From positions 1,674,001 through 1,738,000 of the forward strand of contig NC_057319.1 in assembly GCF_000687475.1 (NCBI RefSeq): a stretch of DNA of 64,000 nt. Direction: 5' to 3'. The notes below the pieces were generated by a model. The model made no database searches. It worked only from the letters and a program-made list of their open reading frames with translations, and was not told the origin of the DNA. The position numbers were made by a program, and so were the translations under genes. The DNA is from Ustilaginoidea virens. Lineage: Eukaryota; Ascomycota; Sordariomycetes; Hypocreales; Clavicipitaceae. Of the stretch, positions 56,143 through 64,000 are shown in pieces (the first letter of the stretch is position 1; every line of letters begins with the position of its first letter).

Positions 56143-56828
56143 ATGCGGATTGGGGTGTTAGTGGGTGGTGGGTGACAAGTCAGCCTCTGTCAGTCGTTGT
56201 CAGCCGCTGTCAGCCGCTGTCAGCCGCTGTCACTGTCAGGTGCAGCCGTGCACCTACGTCAGCGTCTTCTCGCGATCCATTACTAATTACGACCCCCCCT
56301 TGCTGGACGTGGCGCTCCAGCTCTTGACGCTTAGCTAAAGGCGGACTGACCGCTTGGCTGAAGGCGGCAACGAGGGCGTTCAGCGGAGTGGCGGAAAGAG
56401 CTGGCTTGTTGGTTTGATCAAATCCAGCCCTGATTCTGATGACCTGCTAGTCAACCAACTAGTCCGTAGTATTTACTAGCATGTAACATGGAAGGAGCAC
56501 CCCGTAGGAGGACCCCCCACACCAAAACTCCGTCGTTGCAAGTTCCGCGTTCCAAGCTAGTTTTGTTGCTTAGGTACGGAACATTTCCAAAAAGTCCGTC
56601 ATCCGCCAGATGGCAGAAAAAGCTCGACAGTCATGGTTCTCGCCGCTCGGCCTGTGCGGACTATTTCGTTTCCATCTTGTTCTTCTTTCTTTCTTACCCT
56701 GATCCTCCTCCATTGATACCTCCTCCTTGTCGTTTGGGGTCTTATTTCTCGGCTTTATAACCTGCCCGTTACTTCACGGCCGCGCGACGCACGACGCACG
56801 ACGCACGACGCACGACGCACGACGCACA
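56143..56828. other. Upstream region of the CRAL-TRIO gene
   Basis: Unique GC-richer sequence. A tandem cagccgctgt repeat lies at about 56,190-56,235, and five acgacgc units just before the start codon (56,789-56,826). No gene seen. Confidence 0.6.
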
Positions 56829-58476
56829 ATGGCCGATCTTGCTCCAGCACCGTCCGCCACTTCCGCCACATCCGCCACAGCCACACGGGTCAAGTCATAC
56901 ACTTCGACGGCGAGCCATCTTGCCTACCCACGCGGACATTTGGGTTACTTGAGCGTCCACGAGGAGGATGCGCTGGCGAATTTCAAGCAAGTTTTAGAGC
57001 AGAGGGGGGCTTGGAAACGGGGGCCGCCTGCCAGTCACGATGATCAGACATTGCTGTAGGTCAAACACTGCACGGGTAATGCATTGCATCATTGCGAGTT
57101 GGGAAAAGAGGGAGGAATCAAAAAGAAAAAAAAAAATAAAGAAAAAAAAAGGATGCCGAGAAGAAGAACGAGGAAAAAAAAATAAACAAAAAATAACTGC
57201 GCTGACACCGCTGGTTAACCAGGCGATATTTGCGGGCACGACGGTGGGTGGTCAACGATGCGTATAAGCAGTTCAAGGACACCGAAGTCTGGAGAGCAGC
57301 CAACAACATCGAGACTTTGTATCGGACGATTGAGCTGGAGGCATATGAACAAAGCCGGAGATTGGTGAGAATCCCCACCGAAGCCAGCGGCAGACTGGCG
57401 ACTGAAAGCCGCAAGTGGAAGCGGAAGCTGCATAGCTGGGGGGGGAGACAAAATAAAAACAATAACAAAAAAAAGCAAGCAGAAACAGAGACTAACAATG
57501 CCGCGTACAGTATCCTCAATGGACTGGGCGTCGTGATCGCCGCGGGAACCCCCTTTACGTTTATGAAATGAGGCACCTCAACTCCCAGACTGTCTCGGAA
57601 TACGAGCGATCGGGCGCCAAGTCAACCTTTTCCGACGCCAAGACTGACGGCAAAACACCCCCAGGACTCCTGCGCCTGTTTGCCTTGTACGAGAACTTGA
57701 CACGGTTCAGTCAGCCTTTCTGCACGCAGCTCTCCGACCGAGAGTGCCCCGACGTGCCCGTTTCCATGAGCACCAATATTATCGATGCCTCGGGCGTCGG
57801 GTTGAAACAGTTTTGGAACTTGAAAAACCACATGCAGGCAGCCAGCCAGCTCGCCACGGCGCACTACCCGGAGACGTTGGACAAGATCTTTGTCGTTGGC
57901 GCGCCCCCGTTCTTCGGCACGGTCTGGGGGTGGATCAAGCGCTGGTTCGATCCCATGACGGTATCCAAGATTTTTGTTCTGAGCCCGCACGAGGTGAAGC
58001 CCACGCTTGAGGCCTTTATCGAGCCGAGGAATATCCCCAAAAAGTACGGTGGTGAGCTGGACTTTGGGTTTGGCCGGCCATGCGTTCCAGATCCCTCGTG
58101 GGATGGCGTGGTCTCGTGGGAAAACGGATATACTTCGTTCCCATCCGGGCCCCTGTCGTGGGAAGAGGTGGACGACGGACAGCGGGTCGCGTGCGTTGCG
58201 TTGGGGAAAGAGGGCGGGAAGCCCCGGAACGTGATAATCTGCACCATGCCGAAATTGTGGCCGCCTAGGATGGACGAGCGTGACAGTCACCAGACGGAGA
58301 GCGAAAAGGCGACGACAAACCAGGGATCCGAGCCAACGCAAGCTGCTCAGGGAGCGATGGACGAGGGTGACGAGACAGTCGGGGCTTTTACAAATGGTCA
58401 TTTTGAGGAGAAGATGAGGCTGGCGGGGGAAACGAATGAGAGCGCGTCCTTGGCTCAGACCGCCACAGCGGCTTAG
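56829..58476 (+). CDS. CRAL-TRIO (Sec14-like) lipid-binding protein
   Basis: Phosphatidylinositol/phospholipid-transfer-type protein. Exons are 56,829-57,055, 57,223-57,364 and 57,511-58,476, giving 444 codons. Donors are GTAGGT and GTGAGA, and phases agree. The N-terminal helical CRAL-TRIO-N module contains YLRARRWVVNDAYKQFKD (about 77-94). The lipid-binding domain runs from YPQWTGRRDRRGNPLYVYEM (123 on) through STNIIDASGVGLKQFWNL to VGAPPFFGTVWGWIKRWFDP, the Sec14 'NAPxxF..vW..vkp.l' region. The C-terminus is acidic, Ser/Thr/Gln-rich and probably disordered. The protein is cytosolic or peripheral on membranes. The ligand is unknown. The first ATG follows five acgacgc repeats in the leader. 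Confidence 0.9.
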
Positions 58477-58860
58477 AGAGAGAAAAGGGGGGCAAGGGAA
58501 GTAAGTAATGTTGACTCGCTGGATATGGGGCGCTGGCCGCATTCATGAATGGGTAGGCTTAGGCTTGGGGAGCATACACGGCATGGCCACGGCGTGGAAG
58601 GAGACGGGCACCCGAAGCGGGCGGTTACATATAGTGTGCCGGGCCTTTCTTGCTGGATTTCTTGTATAACAAACAACCAGGATGGGTTACATTAGGTACC
58701 TGTTTGGAATATCTCGTTGATATAATAAGAATACCCCCAGCGTGCGGTATTTTCAAGCACGCGGGCCAACAAGTATACTGAGACGACAAGGCGACGCCGT
58801 ACTTTTATCCAGGAGGAACCGCGGAACCCCTCCCCTCGCTGGCAATCTTGGTTCCCACCG
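58477..58860. other. Intergenic region between convergent CRAL-TRIO and phosphatase genes
   Basis: 384 bp with no gene; the 3' regions of two convergent genes. Confidence 0.6.
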
Positions 58861-59445
58861 TCAACCCAGCCACGGCCTCGTGTCCTCGCTCCTCCTCCTC
58901 CTCCTCCTCCGCCACTCCTCTAGCCCGCTCTCGACCTCGTTCCAGCAGACGCCATCCCTGACCAGCCTCATGGTCAGCCCCAAGCGCTCCGTCTCCCGAT
59001 TGCGGGCCTCGTCGTCGAAGAACAGCATATCGTGGTACGGGATGCCGGTGCGCTTGTGAAGGGCCTCGAAATGCTTGACCTTGCTGCCGGGGTAGATCTC
59101 CAGGCCGGCGTCGAACACGTCGATGGCGCTTCGTGGGCCCTCGTCGGCCGGCAGGTGCAGGATGCGGAGGAGGCGCCTCGCCAGGCCGGGGGCGTGGGTG
59201 CGCGAGGCGACGCCGAGGCGGACGGGGCTGCGGGAGAGGGCGTCGAGGATGCGTGGGACGTCGCGGTAGAAGGCGTAGTCTTGGCCGTGCTTGTCTGTGG
59301 CGGCGGAGCGGGAGGGGGATGGGGACGGTCGCAGCGGGGGCGTGACGTGCGTGTCGACCCAGAAGGGCCAGAGGGTGTAGTCGAGATCGAAGACGATGAG
59401 CTTGGGGAGCGGGAGAGCCGGGTCGAGGGAGGGCGGGGAGGACAT
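58861..59445 (-). CDS. Magnesium-dependent phosphatase-1 family protein (HAD superfamily)
   Basis: Intronless, 194 codons from the ATG of MSSPPSLDP. The frame is open to an ATA-rich upstream region (59,652), but the extension is low-complexity Ser/Pro/Leu, so the inner start is chosen. HAD motif I is VFDLDYTLW with nucleophile Asp20 and acid/base Asp22. Motif II is VASRTH, and the loop FFDDEARN supplies the later acidic residues. This order is that of MDP-1, which acts on protein phosphotyrosine or sugar/glycated substrates in animals. The yeast and fungal substrates are not settled. The tail is arginine-rich (WRRRRRRR). It is divergent from DBP4. Confidence 0.88.
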   Translation of the reverse strand: MSSPPSLDPALPLPKLIVFDLDYTLWPFWVDTHVTPPLRPSPSPSRSAATDKHGQDYAFYRDVPRILDALSRSPVRLGVASRTHAPGLARRLLRILHLPADEGPRSAIDVFDAGLEIYPGSKVKHFEALHKRTGIPYHDMLFFDDEARNRETERLGLTMRLVRDGVCWNEVESGLEEWRRRRRRRSEDTRPWLG

Positions 59446-60079
59446 TGAAGGGGGGGAATTGCGGGACGATGGGGTAGATGGGCAGATGGGCAGAGATGCG
59501 GCGAGGCGGAGGTGGAGGGAGATGAGGGAGATGGAGGTGGAAATTGACGGAGAGGGAGATGCAAGCGAGACGGAGAAGGGAGACGATGACGGCTGCGACT
59601 TCGGCGCTCGGCGGCCAGGTGGCCCGGGGCAGTGGTGCCGACCGGGATACACTGGCTGGTAATGCGGATTCCCTGCTCTATAGTGCAGTGCACTCTGTGG
59701 TTTACTTTACTTTCCTTTCCTTTCCTTTGTCTTTTTTCACCTTGCATTGTCCCAACAGTGCTGTTGATTCGTTTTCGGATCGCGAGTGACTGGCCGTCTG
59801 GCCGACCTTTGGAGTTCGTCCACAAGTGGGTCCGGTGCCCAAGCACGGAGGACTCCGTGGGACCAAGTGGGTCTTTCCGTTCTTATCGATTAGGGGATTT
59901 TCTTTTCTTCCGGACAACCGTCTTTTTTTTCTTTCCCTTGCCGACATCGTGTCTCGACTACGGGCAAACTGGCGAGGCCAAGTCTTTTATCGTCAAGTCT
60001 TGCCGAGGCCGAGTCTGCCGGCCAGCCAGCCTGCCTGCAAGTCTTGTACAGCTCGCTCGTTCCGCCCCTCCCAAACCAC
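59446..60079. promoter_or_regulatory. Divergent promoter region, phosphatase / DBP4
   Basis: 634 bp between two divergent starts, with a cctttc repeat near 59,710-59,728 and T-rich tracts at 59,925-59,935. No gene seen. Confidence 0.55.
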
Positions 60080-62706
60080 ATGGCGAGCCAAACACCCGCA
60101 CGGCATCCCAAGCCGCCAAAGCAGACCAAAACCGATCTTCGGCAGCAGAAGCGAAAACGCGACCACGAGCATCTGCAGCAACTGGACCAGGCTGTCGCCA
60201 ACCTTGTACGAACCTGAAGCCAGCCCCCCCCCCCCCCCCCCCCCCCCCGTGTGCCTGACTTGGCCGCAATCCCACGTCGTCCGGCGCCGCAACTGCTGAC
60301 CCCCTCCCCCGCCCCGCCGCCTTTCTTTTGCCGTTTTCCCGCGGCCTGCAGGATCCCGCCTCGACCGAAGTCAGAAACTTTGCCCACCTGCCTCTGTCGG
60401 AACCCACCCTCGCCGGCCTCAAGGCGTCGCATTTCCAGGCCTTGACCGAGGTCCAGCAGCAAGCCATCCCCCTCGCCCTCCGGGGCAAGGACGTCCTCGG
60501 CGCCGCCAAGACGGGCAGCGGCAAGACGCTGGCCTTCCTGGTCCCCGTGCTGGAGAAGCTGTACCGGGCGCAATGGACCGAGTACGACGGCCTGGGAGCC
60601 CTCGTCGTCTCCCCCACGCGCGAGCTGGCGGTGCAGATCTTCGAGGTCCTCCGCAAAATCGGTCGCTACCACGTCTTCTCCGCCGGCTTGGTCATTGGCG
60701 GCAAGAGCCTCAAGGAGGAGGCGGAGCGGCTGGCCCGCATGAATATCCTGGTCTGCACGCCTGGCCGCATGCTGCAGCACCTCGACCAGACGGCCGGCTT
60801 CGACGCCAACAACCTGCAGCTGCTCGTCCTGGACGAGGCCGACCGCATCATGGACATGGGCTTCCAGTCAGCCGTCGACGCCCTGGTCGAGCACCTGCCC
60901 ACCTCGAGGCAGACCCTCATGTTCAGCGCCACCCAGAGCAACAAGGTGTCCGACCTGGCCCGGCTGAGTCTCAAGGAACCCGAGTACGTCTCTGTCCACG
61001 AGGCCGCGACCACGGCCACGCCGGCCAAGCTCCAGCAGCACTACATCGTCACGCCCCTGCCGGAAAAGCTCGACACCCTGTACGGCTTCATCAAGTCCAA
61101 TCTCAAGAGCAAGATCATCGTCTTCTTGAGCTCCGGAAAGCAGGTCCGCTTCGTCTATGAGAGTTTCCGCCATCTCCAGCCGGGCACCCCGCTGCTTCAC
61201 CTGCACGGCCGGCAAAAGCAAGTCGCCCGGCTCGAAATCACGTCCCGATTCACCGCCGCCAAGCACTCTTGCCTCTTCGCCACGGACGTCGTCGCCCGGG
61301 GCATCGACTTCCCCGCCGTCGACTGGGTCATCCAGGCAGACTGCCCCGAAGACGTGGACACGTACATTCACCGCGTCGGCCGCACCGCCCGGTACGAGAG
61401 CCACGGCCGAGCCGTCTTGTTCCTTGACCCAAGCGAAGAGCCAGCCATGGTCAAGCGGCTGGAGCAGAAGAGGATACCCATCCAGAAAGTAAACGTCAGG
61501 GAGAGGAAGAAGAAGTCGATAAAGAACGACCTGCAAAACATGTGCTTCCAAAACCCCGACTTGAAGTACCTCGGCCAAAAGGCCTTTATCAGCTACGCTC
61601 GCGCCATACACCTGCAGAGGGACAAGGACGTCTTCAGCCTGCAAAAACTCGACCTCGACGCCTTTGCCGCCGCGCTCGGCCTTCCCGGCACTCCCCAGAT
61701 CAAGTTCCACAGGGGCGACGACGTCAAGAAGATCAAGAACGCACCCAGAGACGGCATGTCGAGCGGCTCAGAGTCCGACATGGATCTCGAGGGAGAGTAC
61801 GACAGGACCACCAAGGAGGAGAAGGAGATGGAGAGGAAGATGGAGAGGAACAAGAAGAGCAAAGTCCGCACCAAGTACGACAAGATGTTTGAGCGCCAAA
61901 ACCAAGACGTCTTGTCCAAGCACTACTCCAAGCTCGTCGTCGTCGACGACCAGGCAAACGGCCAAGGCGACTCAGACGACGACGACGACGACTTCCTCTC
62001 GGTCAAGCGCCGCCTCAACGACGACGATCTCGACGCCGAGGTGCAAAAGGGCCACGCCAGCCAAGCCAAGGCCATACAGGGCCTGGGCGGCGACGAACCC
62101 TACGTGGTCGACTCGAAGCGCCGCGAGAAGGCGCTCAAGTCCAAGAAGAAGATGCTCAAGTTCAAGGGCAACCCGACGAAGCTGGTGTTTGACGACGAGG
62201 GCAACGCCCACGAGATTTACGAGCTCCAGGACCTGGAGCACGACTTCAAGAGCCAGGGCCCGGCCGACGAGCAGAGGGAACGGTTTGTCGAGAGCGAGTC
62301 GGCGCGCGTCAGGCAGGCAGACGTGGACGACAAGCAGCTCGCCAGGCAGAAGAAGCGCGAGAAGCGGGAGAGGAGAAGGGCCCTGGAGCGCGGGGAAGTG
62401 CCCGACGGGGGCGGCGACGGCGACGGCGACAACGACGACGACGACGATGACAACGCAGCGCCCATGCTGGTGGGCGGCGGCGGGGCCGACGGCGAGGATC
62501 CCCTGGCGCTTCTGCGGTCGTTGCCCCGGGCCGGGGCGCGCGGCGGAGACTCGGAGGATGAGCCGCCGCCGAGGAAGAGGAAGAAGAAGTGGTTCCAGGA
62601 TGACGACGACAAACCCTGCGGCGGGGGCAAGGTGCTGCACGTGACGGAGGAGCCGGAAACGCTGCAAGACTTGGAGACTCTGGCGACGGGGCTGCTGGAT
62701 GGGTGA
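60080..62706 (+). CDS. DBP4: ATP-dependent RNA helicase DBP4 (DEAD-box, ribosome biogenesis)
   Basis: Nucleolar DEAD-box helicase needed for release of U14 snoRNA from pre-rRNA and 18S rRNA production. Exons are 60,080-60,205 and 60,352-62,706, giving 826 codons. The 146-bp intron has a GTACGA donor and CAG acceptor and holds a 25-base C run. The short first exon encodes a basic N-terminus ([15 protein letters not shown]), as in fungal DBP4. Motifs are Q-motif region [10 protein letters not shown] (73-82), Walker [10 protein letters not shown] (93-101), DEAD (203-206), SAT (234-236), and motif [10 protein letters not shown] (382-389). The DBP4-specific C-terminal part includes [20 protein letters not shown]. 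The tail is charged with Lys/Glu and Asp repeats, including two poly-Asp tracts. Length fits the family. Confidence 0.95.
60224..60248 (+). repeat. C25 homopolymer in the DBP4 intron
   Basis: 25 consecutive C starting 18 bases after the donor site. Confidence 0.93.
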
Positions 62707-63165
62707 GTAGAGTAGGGCAAGGCAGCCCGCGCGGGTGCACGTGGACATTTGGCGCGCGGTTTCGCAAAGACGGTTCAACCTCGCGAGCATGGCGGAACTT
62801 GTTGCGAATGTTTTGGCTTTGCGCGCATCTTCTTATCAAGGTAGTGTTGCACGTGCATCGTGCGTCTGTTGCGAACCCATCTCCCATCTCTACGTGCATG
62901 TATTCCTTGCTGATTGTGGAAAAAAAGAAAACGTCTGCGCACACATCGTCTCGAAGTGTCGGCACGTGTCCTTTGCCATGACGAGAATTTGATTGCCCGC
63001 GGTCACATGTTTCAAAACCCACCCCCCTTTTGATCCCCAGTACGCCAATGCCATGCTTGCCAGGGAAAAAAAAAAACGAAAGAAAGAAGAGGGTGAAGCA
63101 AAGAAAAGAAGAAAAGAGAAGAGAAAGACCTACGGCCAAGGACCCGAAGAAACGAAAAGAAACAC
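62707..63165. other. Intergenic region between convergent DBP4 and SUN-domain genes
   Basis: 459 bp with purine-rich A/G tracts at 63,064-63,125. No gene seen. Confidence 0.6.
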
Positions 63166-64000
63166 CTACGGCCAGGGATCCGCCTCGGTGTTCAACCCGT
63201 ACAGCCTCACCCTATAAAAGCACGTGTGGTTCTCGGCGCCGTAGTTGCTCACCGCGCGGATGATGACGTGGTCCGTGTCGGCGCCCAGCCCGACCAGCTC
63301 GCTGCTCAGGCGGTGGACGTGCACCCCGTCGTCCCGGTGGGCCGCCTCGTACGTGAACTGGGAGATCTTGACGAAGCGCGACGGGTACTCGGGCGGCGTG
63401 TAGTTCCAGTCCGAGTCGTCGTCCGGCAAGTGGGCGGCGGCAAAGTCGAGCACGCGCTCGCGGAGGGCCGAGTCGTCGATGGACGCGTAGACCTGGACGA
63501 GCCGCGGGCGGGCGCCCGGCTCGCTCGTGGCCCCCGGGGGGATGTGCTCCACCACGACGTGCTGGGGGATCACGCGGTGGCCGAGGCGGACGGCGAGGCT
63601 GGCGCCGTGGGGGTTCCCGCGGTGGTTGACGGACCGGGCGGCGCACCAGCAGTCGCCCTGGTCTTGCCACGGCTGCAGGGCCGCGACGGGCCGCGGCACC
63701 TGTCCGCTGCCGCTTCCCGGGCCGCGCCGCGCGGGATCCCACGTCGGGGACGAGTGGTGCGCGTCGATCGCGGCCCCGGACCCCACGGCAAAGTAGTTGA
63801 TCTGGTGCCGGAGCTCCGTGTCCCAGTGCCGGTGGATGGTGCCGCGCGCCAGGGCCTCGAGGTCCACGTCCGCCAGGGCCTCGCGCACCAAGCCCTTGAC
63901 CAGGGCTGCCGCCTCGGCTCGGCTCACCCCCCCCCCGCGGGAGGCCTGGCTGTCCCCGGTGGCCAGCTCGACCGACCGCCGGACGAGCTGCTCCAGCTGC
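63166..64000 (-). CDS. SAD1: SUN-domain protein (Sad1/UNC-84 type), C-terminal part, runs off the window
   Basis: Inner nuclear-membrane protein that anchors the LINC complex and, in fungi, the spindle pole body. Only the C-terminal 278 codons are in view. The frame is open to base 64,000, so the gene continues to the right; the Met-like GTG at 63,927 is not a start. A helical stretch (EQLVRRSVELA ... LVKGLVREALADVDLEALA) leads to the SUN domain, which begins near NYFAVGSGAAIDAHHSSPTW. It continues with GDCWCA and a lipid/KASH-binding-type segment (VIPQHVVVEHIP), and ends VRLYGLNTEADP. Sequence order fits the jelly-roll SUN fold. The transmembrane and N-terminal parts lie outside the window. 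Confidence 0.85.
   Translation of the reverse strand, partial: QLEQLVRRSVELATGDSQASRGGGVSRAEAAALVKGLVREALADVDLEALARGTIHRHWDTELRHQINYFAVGSGAAIDAHHSSPTWDPARRGPGSGSGQVPRPVAALQPWQDQGDCWCAARSVNHRGNPHGASLAVRLGHRVIPQHVVVEHIPPGATSEPGARPRLVQVYASIDDSALRERVLDFAAAHLPDDDSDWNYTPPEYPSRFVKISQFTYEAAHRDDGVHVHRLSSELVGLGADTDHVIIRAVSNYGAENHTCFYRVRLYGLNTEADPWP

Noticed and set aside
58974..59846. 290-codon minus-strand frame overlapping the phosphatase gene
   Set aside because: Out of frame with the HAD motifs and Ser/Pro/Arg low-complexity.
1..64000. tRNA, rRNA or telomeric repeats
   Set aside because: I looked for cloverleaf-compatible sequences, rRNA-like blocks and TTAGGG arrays and found none I could support by eye.

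Overview
This is nuclear DNA from a filamentous ascomycete, most likely a sordariomycete of the order Hypocreales. That placement rests on remembered similarity of the proteins, not on a search. The genes are GC-rich, most have one to five short introns of about 65-250 bp with GTATGT/GTAAGT-type donors, and they include SEC5, HAT2, DBP4, a SUN-domain protein and a HET-domain protein. They are set against AT-rich retrotransposon blocks full of TAG/TAA stops with C-to-T/G-to-A decay at CpA sites, the signature of repeat-induced point mutation (RIP).

Layout. (1) 1-17,960 is a nest of decayed Ty1/copia-type LTR retrotransposons. Element C (minus strand, 16,564-17,960) was cut by element B (minus, 14,087-16,563). 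B was cut in its gag by element A (plus, about 1,040-14,086). A was then invaded twice: by a complete element D (6,790-13,686, target duplication GGTTG) inside its 3' LTR, and by a GC-rich solo LTR (2,404-3,129, target duplication ACAAC). An unidentified decayed sequence fills 1-1,039. (2) 17,961-48,183 is a gene island: SEC5 (+), a two-zinc-module transcription factor (-), HAT2 (+), a large F-box-like protein (+), an RNA-binding protein combining a degenerate exonuclease fold with RRM and RanBP2 fingers (-), a long gene-free stretch, an MFS transporter (+), a DOPA-dioxygenase-family protein (-), a glutathione S-transferase (-) and a HET-domain protein (+). (3) 48,184-56,142 is a non-autonomous terminal-inverted-repeat DNA element with a 9-bp target duplication and six internal tandem repeats. 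It is interrupted in its left inverted repeat by a complete copia-type element G (48,213-55,363, target duplication ATCCC). G itself carries a 1.3-kb non-LTR-like insertion with a 15-bp target duplication and a (TAA)n tail. (4) 56,143-64,000 holds housekeeping genes: a CRAL-TRIO/Sec14-like protein (+), a magnesium-dependent phosphatase-1 homologue (-), DBP4 (+) and a SUN-domain (Sad1-type) gene (-) that runs off the right edge.

How the parts relate. Most island genes are unrelated housekeeping functions: exocytosis, histone H4 acetylation/chromatin assembly, RNA binding, ribosome biogenesis, lipid transfer and nuclear envelope. The MFS, DOPA-dioxygenase and GST neighbours could form a small detoxification or catechol-metabolism group. 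The 30-kb gene island is bracketed by inverted copies of the same retrotransposon family (C and G), both with the 5' LTR facing the genes. The clearest new material is the layered mobile DNA, in particular the TIR element with its 93-bp array and the LINE/SINE-like insert, both of which can be defined from target duplications alone.

Exon boundaries were derived by hand from splice signals and reading-frame continuity. All multi-exon models given here sum to a whole number of codons.
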